Position numbers and translations under genes: made by a program
Shown here: positions 36,760-44,423 of the stretch, piece after piece
Layout of the letters: each line of letters begins with the position of its first letter
Numbering within the stretch: the first letter of the stretch is position 1
Notes under the pieces: generated by a model
What the model was told of the DNA's origin: nothing
What the model saw: only the letters and a program-made list of their open reading frames with translations
The model's database searches: none
NCBI RefSeq assembly: GCF_052118625.1
Contig: NZ_JBQKGW010000008.1
Coordinates: 46,466-110,465 of the forward strand
Source of the DNA: Porcincola sp945869225
GTDB lineage: Bacteria; Bacillota; Clostridia; Lachnospirales; Lachnospiraceae
Direction of reading: 5' to 3'
Length of the DNA: 64,000 nucleotides

Positions 36760-37059
36760 TCAATGCTTGTCTGAGGATCCGTGATCACGTTTCTTTCCCG
36801 CGGACGTTTTTTCAGAAGCCTTCTGCTCGGCCTGGGCCTTGCGGAAGGCTTCTTTCTGATTTTTGCCGGAAAACACCCTTGCGATCAGCTGCATGGCATA
36901 GAGAAGAACCGGGATCAGCACCGTCATGACGATGGATGCCATCAGCCAGCCTTTCGAGTCTGCATTGCCGAATATCGCCAGCAGCATCGTCGCGAGGTAC
37001 ATACCGACCAGGAGAATCGCCCCGATCAGGGCGAGAATTCGCCTTACCTTCTTCATCAT
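36760..37059 (-). CDS. Small two-helix membrane protein
   Basis: The 99-residue protein on the minus strand starts MMKKVRRIL. It has two membrane helices at about 9-30 (ALIGAILLVGMYLATMLLAIF) and 38-63 (WLMASIVMTVLIPVLLYAMQLIARVF), then a Lys-rich cytoplasmic tail (SGKNQKEAFRKAQAEQKASEKTSAGKKRDHG region). AAGGAG lies about 10 bases before the start on its strand. It is convergent with the upstream gene and divergent from the SEC-C gene. Similar small proteins occur in Firmicutes; function unknown. Confidence 0.75.
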   Translation of the reverse strand: MMKKVRRILALIGAILLVGMYLATMLLAIFGNADSKGWLMASIVMTVLIPVLLYAMQLIARVFSGKNQKEAFRKAQAEQKASEKTSAGKKRDHGSSDKH

Positions 37060-37172
37060 ACTGTATAAGCTCCTTTCAGCCTCAAGCCGTGTTTCTTGGA
37101 AAAATCACTTCGCATCTGCATGAGCAGAGTGTACCACATACGGTCCGAAAAACACAGCAATCTGGAATATCA

Positions 37173-37201
37173 TTGAAAATGGATGGCTGATACGATATAC
37201 T
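37173..37201 (+). promoter_or_regulatory. Sigma-A promoter of the SEC-C protein gene
   Basis: TTGAAA (37173-37178), 17-base spacer, TATACT (37196-37201). About 94 bases before the start codon. Confidence 0.6.
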
Positions 37202-37294
37202 GTCCCAGTACATCTGGCCCCGGAAACAAGGGACTGAAAAGCCGCCCTGAAAGCGGGAGATGACAATTTGTCGATGAGATTGAGGAGAAACAAT

Positions 37295-37846
37295 ATGGCA
37301 CTTTTGGATGACTGGCGTGCAGTGGCGTACAATACGCAGGCTGACAAGAAAAAGCTTCAGCAGTTCTGGTCCGATTATTTTCTGAAGGAAAAGGCAATCT
37401 ATGAGCAGCTCCTGAAGGCACCGGACGATGTCGTGAAGGGAACAGTGAAGGAACTGGCACAGAAGTACGATGTCACAGTTCAGACGATGACGGGGTTCCT
37501 TGACGGCATCAATGATTCGCTGAAGGAGAAAAATCCGATTGAGACCATGGAAGAGGATACGGAAGTCAACCTTGGCTTTGACAAGGTGCTTCTTTACAAG
37601 AACATGGTCGATGCGAAGGCAGACTGGCTGTATGGCCTGGAAGAATGGAAGACCATCTTTGACGAGAAGACTCGCAAGGAGCTGTATCTTGAGGCTAAGA
37701 AGATGAATACCATTGTCAGGCCGAAAAAGATCGGAAGGAATGATCCGTGCCCGTGCGGCAGCGGAAAGAAGTACAAGTTCTGTCATGGCCGGACGCCGGA
37801 GCTGCAGAAGGAGCTGGAAGAGCTGCTTGCGGCAAGAGGCGAGTAA
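37295..37846 (+). CDS. SEC-C metal-binding motif protein
   Basis: The 183-residue protein is helical for its first ~140 residues (ALLDDWRAVAYNTQADKKKLQQFW region). It ends with a SEC-C zinc-binding motif, RNDPCPCGSGKKYKFCHG at 148-165, with ligands Cys152, Cys154, Cys163 and probably His164. SEC-C motifs occur at the SecA C-terminus, where they bind SecB and ribosomes, and in many small proteins of unknown function. The start 37295 is chosen for GAGGAGAAAC upstream; the earlier ATG at 37268 has no RBS. The ElyC-type gene follows by 5 bases. Confidence 0.88.
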   Translation: MALLDDWRAVAYNTQADKKKLQQFWSDYFLKEKAIYEQLLKAPDDVVKGTVKELAQKYDVTVQTMTGFLDGINDSLKEKNPIETMEEDTEVNLGFDKVLLYKNMVDAKADWLYGLEEWKTIFDEKTRKELYLEAKKMNTIVRPKKIGRNDPCPCGSGKKYKFCHGRTPELQKELEELLAARGE

Positions 37847-37851
37847 GGCAC

Positions 37852-38610
37852 ATGAACGGGGCAGCAGGCGGCTGGCTGGCAGCAGGGCTCCTGTGTCTTG
37901 GATACTATGTCCTGATCGCTGTGTATGCGGGACCTGATGCGGATTTCGGATGGTTCTGGATTGCACTCGGCGCTGCCTTTCTGCTTGCAGCCGGAAGAGA
38001 CAGACTCGCGGTATCACACCCGGATCTGTTCCCGATTGTCCTTCACAGAATCTATGTGTCCCTTTTGTGCGCGGGGCTTCTCACACTGGCAGGCTTCTGT
38101 CTTCCCGTTCTTTCGGGCATGCATCTGCCTGATCCGGAAGGCATAGATTATCTCATCGTGCTCGGTGCGCAGGTGAAGGGTGTCCAACCGTCCAGGGCCC
38201 TGAAAAGAAGGCTGGACAAGGCCGTCGGGGCAGCGGAAAAGAATCCCGCCGCAAAGCTGATCCTGTCAGGCGGAAGGGGAAGCGGAGAGGAGATCACAGA
38301 GGCTTTATGCATGGCCCGGTATCTCAGGAAGAAGGGAATCCCGGACAGCCGTCTGATCCTGGAAGACAGGTCGACGACAACCAGGGAGAACCTCCTGTTC
38401 TCGGACAGGATGACCGGATGCGCGTCCGGCCGATGTGGAATCGTCACCAATGATTTTCATGTTGCCAGAGCGCTTCGCATTGCCCGCAAGCTCGGATATG
38501 GCGATGTCAGCGGGATCGACGCCCCGGGGGATGCGTGGATGGAACTGCACTATGTTGTGCGGGAGTCGGCGGCACTGATTGTGGAGGAATTTCGCCATGA
38601 CAAGACTTGA
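37852..38610 (+). CDS. ElyC/SanA/YdcF-type (DUF218) membrane protein
   Basis: The 252-residue protein has membrane helices at about 5-22, 28-45 and 66-88, then a DUF218 domain: IDYLIVLGAQVKG near 103-115, LILSGGRGSGEEITEA near 141-156, SRLILEDRSTTTRENL near 173-188 and IVTNDFHVARA near 204-214. Family members (SanA, ElyC, YdcF) affect envelope integrity and vancomycin tolerance; the catalytic chemistry is unknown. The start at 37852 has only a weak RBS (TAAGG) within the SEC-C stop region, suggesting translational coupling. The small next gene overlaps its 3' end. Confidence 0.82.
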   Translation: MNGAAGGWLAAGLLCLGYYVLIAVYAGPDADFGWFWIALGAAFLLAAGRDRLAVSHPDLFPIVLHRIYVSLLCAGLLTLAGFCLPVLSGMHLPDPEGIDYLIVLGAQVKGVQPSRALKRRLDKAVGAAEKNPAAKLILSGGRGSGEEITEALCMARYLRKKGIPDSRLILEDRSTTTRENLLFSDRMTGCASGRCGIVTNDFHVARALRIARKLGYGDVSGIDAPGDAWMELHYVVRESAALIVEEFRHDKT

Positions 38611-38812
38611 GAGAAGAGCGGCGCTTCTTGTGGCAGCAGCCGCTGCGGGCGTGGCTGCCTATGGAGTCGGTCTCGCAAAGAAACGCGCCAGATATCTGAT
38701 TGAGAAGGCTGCAGCAGCCTTTCAGGATGATGCGGCTTCGGAGCCGGAAACAACAGCGCCTGAAACAACAGCGCCTGAAACACATGAAACCCATGAAGTT
38801 TCTGAAAACTGA
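38597..38812 (+). CDS. Small membrane-anchored protein with Thr/Pro/Glu repeat tail
   Basis: A 71-residue frame overlaps the end of the upstream gene by 14 bases. It starts MTRLERRAALLVAAAAAGVAAYGVG, a helix that could anchor in the membrane, and ends in an acidic tail with the tandem repeat ETTAP-ETTAP-ETHETHE; at DNA level a 15-base unit is duplicated at 38747-38777. GGAGGA lies 8 bases upstream of ATG 38597. No homologue recognised. It is followed by the infC promoter. Confidence 0.55.
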   Translation: MTRLERRAALLVAAAAAGVAAYGVGLAKKRARYLIEKAAAAFQDDAASEPETTAPETTAPETHETHEVSEN

Positions 38813-38819
38813 TTCTGTC

Positions 38820-38848
38820 TTGACAAGTATGCGGGGCAGTGATAGTAT
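38820..38848 (+). promoter_or_regulatory. Sigma-A promoter of the infC-rpmI-rplT operon
   Basis: Perfect TTGACA (38820-38825), 17-base spacer, TAGTAT (38843-38848). It gives a leader of about 180 bases before infC. Confidence 0.78.
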
Positions 38849-38969
38849 CAACATGTTTTGAGACAGGAAAGCAGAGGATTACTCTCACCCGGCCGATTTG
38901 TTCGCGCCGTGGTTCATATGTTTTCATCCCGGCTTATGATTGAGTGCGCGGGGTGGCTGTGAGCTGCGA

Positions 38970-39000
38970 GCGGATAACCTGGTTATCCGCTTTCTTGTTT
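38970..39000 (+). promoter_or_regulatory. Intrinsic terminator/attenuator in the infC leader (L20-type leader candidate)
   Basis: GCGGATAA-CCTGG-TTATCCGC followed by TTTCTTGTTT is a terminator-like hairpin between the promoter and the infC start. In Firmicutes the infC leader carries the L20-binding attenuator, so position and form both fit. The exact L20-binding structure was not folded. Confidence 0.65.
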
Positions 39001-39036
39001 ATATGGTCGTTTACAGCGAATAAGGAGGGAAAAGCC

Positions 39037-39546
39037 ATTAGCGATTTACAGATTAACGAACAGATCCGTGACAGGGAAGTTCGTCTTGTTGGCGAAAACG
39101 GTGAGCAGCTGGGCCTGATGAGTGCGCGTGACGCGCAGGAGAAGGCCAGGGAAGCAGGACTTGATCTCGTGAAGATTGCGCCGCGGGCGACGCCGCCTGT
39201 GTGCAAGATCATTGATTACGGAAAGTACCGCTATGAGCAGGTCCGTAAACAGAAAGAGGCCAGGAAGAAGCAGAAGATCGTTGAGATCAAAGAGGTTCGT
39301 CTCTCACCGAATATCGATGTAAACGACATGAACACGAAGATGACGTCCGCCAGGAAGTTCCTTGACAAGGGGAACAAGGTGAAGGTCACACTCAGGTTCA
39401 GAGGACGGGAGATGGCCCACATGCAGGCCAGCAGACACATTCTTGAGGATTTCGCGAAGGACTGTGAAGACATCGCCACGGTTGACAAGACGATCAAGCA
39501 GGAAGGACGCACCCTCACGATGATTCTGTCTGCAAAGAAGAACTGA
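39037..39546 (+). CDS. infC: Translation initiation factor IF-3 (AUU start)
   Basis: The 169-residue factor prevents subunit association and proofreads the start codon. The start is ATT at 39037: AAGGAGG lies 8 bases upstream, and the product then begins ISDLQINEQIRDREVRLVG, the standard IF-3 N-terminus. The longer frame from 38944 runs through the attenuator hairpin and is not conserved. Motifs KIIDYGKYRYEQ near 60-71 and the C-terminal VTLRFRGREM near 113-122 are typical. The AUU start is the known device by which IF-3 represses its own translation. Operon order infC-rpmI-rplT is standard. Confidence 0.96.
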   Translation: MSDLQINEQIRDREVRLVGENGEQLGLMSARDAQEKAREAGLDLVKIAPRATPPVCKIIDYGKYRYEQVRKQKEARKKQKIVEIKEVRLSPNIDVNDMNTKMTSARKFLDKGNKVKVTLRFRGREMAHMQASRHILEDFAKDCEDIATVDKTIKQEGRTLTMILSAKKN

Positions 39547-39566
39547 TCAAAAGGAGGAAACAAATT

Positions 39567-39764
39567 ATGCCGAAGATGAAGACCAGCAGAGCAGCTGCGA
39601 AGCGTTTCACGAAAACAGGAACCGGAAAGCTGAAGAGAAACAAGGCTTACAAGAGCCATATTCTGACGAAGAAGACGACCAAGAGAAAGAGAAACCTCCG
39701 CAAGTCTGCCATCACAGACAAGACGAATGTTTCGAACATGAAGAAGATTCTTCCGTACTTATAA
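39567..39764 (+). CDS. rpmI: 50S ribosomal protein bL35
   Basis: The 65-residue basic protein starts MPKMKTSRAAAKRFTKTGTG, the canonical bL35 beginning, and contains HILTKKTTKRKRNLR. AAAAGGAGG precedes the start. It lies between infC and rplT in the usual order. Confidence 0.97.
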   Translation: MPKMKTSRAAAKRFTKTGTGKLKRNKAYKSHILTKKTTKRKRNLRKSAITDKTNVSNMKKILPYL

Positions 39765-39826
39765 TTGTCCTCCTTCAAGAGAACTGATTGAGTATGGTAA
39801 CGGAGTAAAAGCAGGAGGATAAAAGA

Positions 39827-40183
39827 ATGGCAAGAATCAAAGGCGCACTGAACGCAAGAAAGAAGCATAACAGAGTCCTGAAGCTCGCAAAGGGCTACAG
39901 AGGAGCACGCAGCAAGCAGTACAGAGTCGCAAAGCAGACTGTCATGCGTGCACTTTCCACCGCATATGCCGGCCGCAAGCAGAAGAAGAGACAGTTCCGT
40001 CAGCTCTGGATCGCCCGCATCAATGCAGCGGCACGTCTGAACGGACTTTCCTACAGCAAGTTTATGTTCGGCCTCAAGCAGAGCGGCATTGAGCTGAACC
40101 GCAAGGTTCTGGCGGACATGGCTGTCAACGATGCAAAGAGCTTCGCTGAACTTGTCAGCATCGCAAAGGAAAAGGTTGCATAA
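39827..40183 (+). CDS. rplT: 50S ribosomal protein bL20
   Basis: The 118-residue protein begins MARIKGALNARKKHNRVLKLAKG and shows the bL20 signature with AKGYRGARSKQYRVAKQ and FRQLWIARINAAAR. It binds 23S rRNA early in assembly and in Firmicutes represses its own operon through the infC leader. GCAGGAGG precedes the start. The final gene of the operon is followed by a terminator. Confidence 0.98.
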   Translation: MARIKGALNARKKHNRVLKLAKGYRGARSKQYRVAKQTVMRALSTAYAGRKQKKRQFRQLWIARINAAARLNGLSYSKFMFGLKQSGIELNRKVLADMAVNDAKSFAELVSIAKEKVA

Positions 40184-40235
40184 ATACCGGCAGCGGTGAG
40201 GGATGATGCGTCATCCTTTCTTGAAGCTGGATAGG

Positions 40236-40273
40236 GTGCCAGACAGCTGATGCTGCCTGGCACGTTTTGGTTT
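40236..40273 (+). terminator. Probable terminator after rplT
   Basis: GTGCCAGaCAGC pairs with GCTGcCTGGCAC (one internal mismatch), followed by GTTTTGGTTT. A smaller hairpin GGATGA/TCATCC with TTTCTT lies just upstream (40201-40222). Confidence 0.65.
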
Positions 40274-40414
40274 ACAAGGGTGCCGGCTGATGCGGAAACC
40301 CGCTGCAGATTTTTAAGAAAAACATGGTTTCGGGAAACATTGGAAAATATCAGAAAACACAAAAAATATCAGATATATTCAGAACATTGTGCCTGGAAAA
40401 TGTAAAAAAAGATG

Positions 40415-40443
40415 TTGACAAGCACCCTGTGCTTTGGTAAGAT
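40415..40443 (+). promoter_or_regulatory. Sigma-A promoter of tRNA-Leu
   Basis: TTGACA (40415-40420), 17-base spacer, TAAGAT (40438-40443), 11 bases before the tRNA 5' end. Confidence 0.75.
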
Positions 40444-40454
40444 AACATTCGTTC

Positions 40455-40538
40455 GCGGAAGTGTCGGAATTGGCAGACGAGCAAGACTAAGGATCTTGTG
40501 GTATTCGTACCGTGTGAGTTCAAGTCTCATCTTCCGCA
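40455..40538 (+). tRNA. tRNA-Leu, anticodon AAG
   Basis: The acceptor stem GCGGAAG (40455-40461) pairs with CTTCCGC (40531-40537), with discriminator A at 40538. The anticodon stem CAAGA/TCTTG encloses the loop CTAAGGA, so the anticodon is AAG, reading CUU codons (and more if A34 is edited to inosine). A long variable arm (GTGGTATTCGTACCGT) and the TTCAAGT T-loop agree with a class II leucine tRNA. CCA is not encoded. It has its own promoter and terminator. Confidence 0.95.
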
Positions 40539-40542
40539 GCAC

Positions 40543-40580
40543 AGAGAACCGTCCTGATCAGCAGGGCGGTTCTCTTTTGT
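40543..40580 (+). terminator. Rho-independent terminator after tRNA-Leu
   Basis: AGAGAACCGtCCTG pairs with CAGGgCGGTTCTCT, followed by TTTTGTTATT; starts only 4 bases after the tRNA. Confidence 0.85.
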
Positions 40581-40608
40581 TATTCGTTTTTCTCAAGACA
40601 AAAACATC

Positions 40609-40637
40609 TTGCAAAAGTAAATGGGATGGTATATAAT
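40609..40637 (+). promoter_or_regulatory. Sigma-A promoter of rpmJ and the downstream ribosomal/rpoA genes
   Basis: TTGCAA (40609-40614), 17-base spacer, perfect TATAAT (40632-40637). Confidence 0.75.
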
Positions 40638-40721
40638 TTCTGCTGATTCTGGCATGGGGTTTTTATGCCCTTTCACCGAATCGTTCTGAAACAAACAGAC
40701 ATCGAGAAAGGAGGCTGGATT

Positions 40722-40835
40722 ATGAAGGTTCGTTCTTCTGTGAAACCGATGTGCGAGAAGTGCAAGGTTATCAAGAGAAAAGGAAGAATCATGATTATCT
40801 GCGAGAACCCGAAGCACAAGCAGAGACAGGGCTGA
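40722..40835 (+). CDS. rpmJ: 50S ribosomal protein bL36
   Basis: The 37-residue product begins MKVRSSVKPMCEKCKVI and has the zinc-binding pattern Cys11, Cys14, Cys27 and His32, the C+ form of bL36. AAAGGAGG lies 7 bases before the ATG at 40722. It is followed by rpsM, rpsK, rpsD, rpoA and rplQ as in the spc/alpha region. infA, normally just upstream, is not here; a tRNA gene and promoter precede instead. Confidence 0.96.
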   Translation: MKVRSSVKPMCEKCKVIKRKGRIMIICENPKHKQRQG

Positions 40836-41150
40836 GCAGATCCAAAGCGGTATGTACGCACAGAACTGTGCGTTGACAATATACGATGAGATAAAAACCT
40901 GCCGGAGAGCTGACGTGTATCCGGACATGAGGACAGGATTATTTCGTTGGAATATTGCCCTTAATACCGGCTCAGGATTCGTGCGGATATCGCCCGCGCC
41001 ATTTCAATACCGCAAGGCAGGGCGCGCACATTTGCAGGGATGAAAATCCCGGCTTAATGAACCGGAAAGGCTGTCTGCGATTGCAGCAGCTGGATCGACG
41101 CAGAGCATCGGTCCCAGTTAAAGACAATTCATTTTAGGAGGATTTATTAC
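40836..41150 (+). other. 315-base gap between rpmJ and rpsM, probable leader region
   Basis: No convincing gene. It holds the perfect hairpin ACGCACAG-AA-CTGTGCGT (40856-40873), which runs into a TTGACA (40873-40878) that has no matching -10. Further small hairpins are CCGGA/TCCGG near 40900 and GGGAT-GAAA-ATCCC near 41040. It ends with the rpsM ribosome site TTAGGAGG. Such a gap is unusual inside this operon and may hold a ribosomal-protein-binding leader. Confidence 0.45.
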
Positions 41151-41522
41151 ATGGCTCGTATAGCTGGTGTAGACTTACCGAGAGATAAGCGAGTTGAGAT
41201 CGGCCTGACTTATATCTACGGAATCGGCCGCACAACTTCCAACAAGATTCTCGCCAAGGCGAGTGTCAATCCTGATACCCGTGTCAGAGATCTCACCGAT
41301 GAAGAGGTTGAGAACATCCGCAGCGCGATGGATGAGATGGAAGTGATGGTGGAGGGCGACCTTCGCCGTGACACTGCGATGAACATCAAGAGACTGACCG
41401 AGATCGGATGCTACAGAGGTGTCCGCCACAGAAAGGGACTTCCGGTTCGCGGCCAGAAGACCAAGACGAATGCGAGAACCCGCAAGGGACCGCGCCGCAC
41501 TGTTGCCAACAAGAAGAAGTAA
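41151..41522 (+). CDS. rpsM: 30S ribosomal protein uS13
   Basis: The 123-residue protein begins MARIAGVDLPRDKRVEIGLTYIYGIG and ends with the basic tail RGQKTKTNARTRKGPRR, the uS13 signature that contacts tRNA and bridges the subunits. TTAGGAGG precedes the start. It is followed by rpsK in the usual order. Confidence 0.98.
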   Translation: MARIAGVDLPRDKRVEIGLTYIYGIGRTTSNKILAKASVNPDTRVRDLTDEEVENIRSAMDEMEVMVEGDLRRDTAMNIKRLTEIGCYRGVRHRKGLPVRGQKTKTNARTRKGPRRTVANKKK

Positions 41523-41566
41523 TCAACAGACTCGGATGATCAATCAGAAAGCAGGTTTATAAAAGA

Positions 41567-41965
41567 ATGGCAGATAAAAAGGGTGTAAAGAAAGTCACTA
41601 AGAAGCGTGTCAGAAAGAATGTAGAGAGAGGCCAGGCACATATTCAGTCATCCTTCAACAATACGATTGTGACGCTGACGGATGCTGAGGGCAATGCTCT
41701 TTCCTGGGCAAGTGCAGGCGGACTGGGCTTCAAGGGCTCCAGAAAATCTACTCCTTATGCAGCACAGATGGCGGCTGAGACAGCTACCAAGGCTGCAATT
41801 GTTCATGGCTTGAAGTCGGTCGACGTGTTTGTCAAGGGACCGGGTTCGGGACGCGAGGCTGCAATCCGCGCTCTGTCCGCGAATGGTCTCCAGGTCATCT
41901 CCATCAGCGATGTGACTCCTGTTCCGCACAACGGATGCCGTCCGCCGAAGAGAAGAAGAGTCTGA
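41567..41965 (+). CDS. rpsK: 30S ribosomal protein uS11
   Basis: The 132-residue platform protein shows HIQSSFNNTIVTLTDAEGN and the conserved C-terminus TPVPHNGCRPPKRRRV. It lies 44 bases after rpsM. The ribosome site is weak (AGAAAGCAGG, 41547-41556, 10 bases before the ATG), so coupling to rpsM translation is possible. Confidence 0.98.
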   Translation: MADKKGVKKVTKKRVRKNVERGQAHIQSSFNNTIVTLTDAEGNALSWASAGGLGFKGSRKSTPYAAQMAAETATKAAIVHGLKSVDVFVKGPGSGREAAIRALSANGLQVISISDVTPVPHNGCRPPKRRRV

Positions 41966-42103
41966 CCGTATGAGGTCTCTGCAGCCGCCTGAGGCTCCTG
42001 CTTTTATGCTCTGAGCCGGATGCGGAGTCTGGGTACGAAAGGCTTGCAGGGATGGTATGCAGATTGAATAAATGCCATCAACATATATGGAGGTAGATCA
42101 TAA

Positions 42104-42697
42104 ATGGCAGTCAATAGAACACCTGTGCTGAAAAGATGCAGATCGCTCGGAATGGAACCTACCGTTCTGGGATATGACAAGAAGTCGAAGAGAGAGCTGA
42201 AGCGCGCCCGCAGAAAGGTCAGCGAGTATGGCCTGCAGCTGCGCGAGAAGCAGAAGGCAAAGTTCATTTACGGCGTAACGGAGAAGCCGTTCCGCAATTA
42301 CTATAAGAAGGCAGAGAGAATGCCGGGCATGACCGGCCCGAACCTGATGATTCTTCTGGAGTCCAGACTGGACAACGTCATCTTCCGTCTTGGCCTTGCA
42401 AGAACAAGAAGAGAGGCTCGCCAGATTGTCGACCACAAGCAGGTTCTTGTGAACGGAAAGTGCGTCAACATCCCGTCCGCACTTGTGTCTGCAGGCGATG
42501 TCGTCGAGATCAAGGAAAAGTGCAGAGACTCCCAGAGATATAAGGATATCGCAGAGGCGACCGGCGGAAGACTCATCCCGGAATGGCTTGAGCTGGATGC
42601 TGAGAACTTCAAGGCGACCGTCAAGAGCCTTCCGACCAGAGAGATGATCGATGTTCCGGTCGATGAAGTCCAGATCGTCGAGCTGTATTCCAAGTAA
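42104..42697 (+). CDS. rpsD: 30S ribosomal protein uS4
   Basis: The 197-residue primary 16S-binding protein carries the S4 RNA-binding domain near 88-150 (RLDNVIFRLGLARTRREARQIV, HKQVLVNGKCVNIPS). The N-terminus lacks the zinc cysteine pair pattern apart from one Cys (RCRSLG). ATGGAGG precedes the start. The 138-base gap before it is longer than elsewhere in the operon and could hold the S4 regulatory leader known in Firmicutes, though I could not identify the pseudoknot by eye. Confidence 0.98.
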   Translation: MAVNRTPVLKRCRSLGMEPTVLGYDKKSKRELKRARRKVSEYGLQLREKQKAKFIYGVTEKPFRNYYKKAERMPGMTGPNLMILLESRLDNVIFRLGLARTRREARQIVDHKQVLVNGKCVNIPSALVSAGDVVEIKEKCRDSQRYKDIAEATGGRLIPEWLELDAENFKATVKSLPTREMIDVPVDEVQIVELYSK

Positions 42698-42754
42698 TTA
42701 CACGGGGATACGCAAAAGTCAACAAGGCACACACCCATATAAGGAGGGACTGAG

Positions 42755-43714
42755 TTGCTCGATTTCATCGTTCCTAAAATTACAGTTGCAGAGATTTCCG
42801 ACGACAAAAAGCATGGCCGCTTTGTTGTGGAGCCGCTGGAGCGCGGCTACGGCATCACGCTCGGCAATTCTCTTCGAAGGATCATGCTCTCCTCTCTTCC
42901 GGGAAGTGCTGTGAGCCAGGTCAAGATCGAGGGAGTGCTCCATGAGTTCAGCTGCATTCCGGGCGTCAAGGAGGATGTGACAGAGATCATCCTCAACCTC
43001 AAGAGCCTTGCGATCAGAAATCACAATACATCCGATGAGCCAAAGACAGCTTATATCGACTGCTCAAAGGAAGGAGTTGTGACTGGCGCGGATATCGAGG
43101 CTGATCAGGATATCGAGATCGTCAATCCGGATCAGGTGATCGCGCATCTGAACGGCGGATCTGACTGCAAACTGAACATGGAACTCACGATTACAAACGG
43201 AAGAGGCTATGTCAGCGCGGAGAAGAGCAAAAAAGACGATATGCCGATCGGTGTTATCGCCGTCGACTCAATCTATACGCCGGTTGAGCGCGTCAATATG
43301 ACGGTTGAGAATACCCGTGTCAAGCAGAATACGGACTACGACAAGCTGACACTTGATGTCTGGACGAATGGAACACTTGCACCGGACAAGGCGGTCAGCA
43401 TGGCAGCACAGGTTCTGAGCGACCACCTGAAGATGTTCATTGATCTCTCAGATGCGCCGGTGCAGCCTGTCCTTACAGACACAAAGCAGGAGACAGACGG
43501 CGGACAGCTGGATATGACGATTGATGAGCTTGAGCTTTCTGTTCGTTCATACAACTGCCTGAAGAGAGCCGGAATCAATACCGTCGGTGAGCTTTGCAAC
43601 AAGACACCGGATGATATGATGAAGGTTCGCAATCTGGGCAGAAAGTCTCTTGAGGAAGTCCTTGCCAAGCTGAAGGATATGGGACTTTCACTGCGCAGCA
43701 GTGAGGAAGTATAA
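42755..43714 (+). CDS. rpoA: DNA-directed RNA polymerase subunit alpha (TTG start)
   Basis: The 319-residue subunit has the N-terminal assembly domain (FVVEPLERGYGITLGNSLRRIMLSS near 24-48) and the C-terminal domain that binds UP elements and activators (ELELSVRSYNCLKRAGINTV near 249-268; RNLGRKSLEEVLAKL near 291-305). The start is TTG at 42755 with AAGGAGGG 6 bases upstream. Length is normal. It sits between rpsD and rplQ as usual. Confidence 0.98.
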   Translation: MLDFIVPKITVAEISDDKKHGRFVVEPLERGYGITLGNSLRRIMLSSLPGSAVSQVKIEGVLHEFSCIPGVKEDVTEIILNLKSLAIRNHNTSDEPKTAYIDCSKEGVVTGADIEADQDIEIVNPDQVIAHLNGGSDCKLNMELTITNGRGYVSAEKSKKDDMPIGVIAVDSIYTPVERVNMTVENTRVKQNTDYDKLTLDVWTNGTLAPDKAVSMAAQVLSDHLKMFIDLSDAPVQPVLTDTKQETDGGQLDMTIDELELSVRSYNCLKRAGINTVGELCNKTPDDMMKVRNLGRKSLEEVLAKLKDMGLSLRSSEEV

Positions 43715-43774
43715 CAAAAGAGATTCAAAGATTCACATAAGAAACCCCGGGAACCGAAAGGGACCCTGAGATTT

Positions 43775-43814
43775 ACATGCAGGCGGTAAGACCGAAGGAT
43801 GCGCGCCTGCATGT
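43775..43814 (+). promoter_or_regulatory. Perfect 11-bp hairpin in the rpoA-rplQ gap
   Basis: ACATGCAGGCG (43775-43785) pairs perfectly with CGCCTGCATGT (43804-43814) around an 18-base loop, 10 bases before the rplQ ribosome site. No T-tract, so it is more likely a translational control or processing element than a terminator. Confidence 0.5.
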
Positions 43815-43838
43815 CAGGAGTTTGGAGGATTTAAAAAC

Positions 43839-44375
43839 ATGTCAGGATACAGAAAACTCGGCAGAACATCTTCTCAGAGAAAGGCTCTGCTTCGCAGCCA
43901 GGTTACCCAGCTTCTCTATCATGGAAGAATCATCACCACCGAGTCCAAGGCTAAGGAAGTCATGAAGATTGCTGACGGTCTGATTGCGCTCGCAGTCAAG
44001 GAGAAGGATGACTTCCAGACTGTGACCGTGACCGCAAAGGTTCCGCGCAAGGATGCAGAAGGAAAGAGAGTCAAGGAGGTTGTCGACGGAAAGAAGAGAA
44101 CCGTCTACGACGAGGTCCAGAAGGAGATCAAGAAGGACAATCCGGCAAGACTCCATGCAAGACGCCAGATGCTGAAGGTGCTCTATCCGGTCACAGAAGT
44201 ACCGAAGGAAGCTGCCGGAAGAAAGAGAAATACAAAGAGCATCGATCTGCCGAAAAAGCTTTTTGAGGAGATCGCTCCTAAGTATGCTGGCCGGAACGGT
44301 GGCTATACCCGCATCATCAAGATCGGAGAGCGCCGCGGTGATGGAGCGATGGAGGTCGTTCTGGAGCTTGTCTAA
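43839..44375 (+). CDS. rplQ: 50S ribosomal protein bL17 with internal insertions
   Basis: The 178-residue product begins MSGYRKLGRTSSQRKALLRSQ and ends TRIIKIGERRGDGAMEVVLELV, both canonical for bL17, but the family is usually about 115-130 residues. Extra sequence lies at about residues 54-103 (DDFQTVTVTAKVPRK to KEIKKD) and 121-137 (VPKEAAGRKRNTKSID). The insertions are charged, in frame and flanked by intact core motifs (NPARLHARRQMLKVLY). Longer bL17 forms occur in some Clostridia, so this is probably lineage-specific rather than an error. It follows rpoA and a hairpin, and is followed by a terminator. Confidence 0.95.
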   Translation: MSGYRKLGRTSSQRKALLRSQVTQLLYHGRIITTESKAKEVMKIADGLIALAVKEKDDFQTVTVTAKVPRKDAEGKRVKEVVDGKKRTVYDEVQKEIKKDNPARLHARRQMLKVLYPVTEVPKEAAGRKRNTKSIDLPKKLFEEIAPKYAGRNGGYTRIIKIGERRGDGAMEVVLELV

Positions 44376-44423
44376 TGCTTTCTGGCGGCAGATATTGCGC
44401 CATACAGATTCAACTGGAATGAA

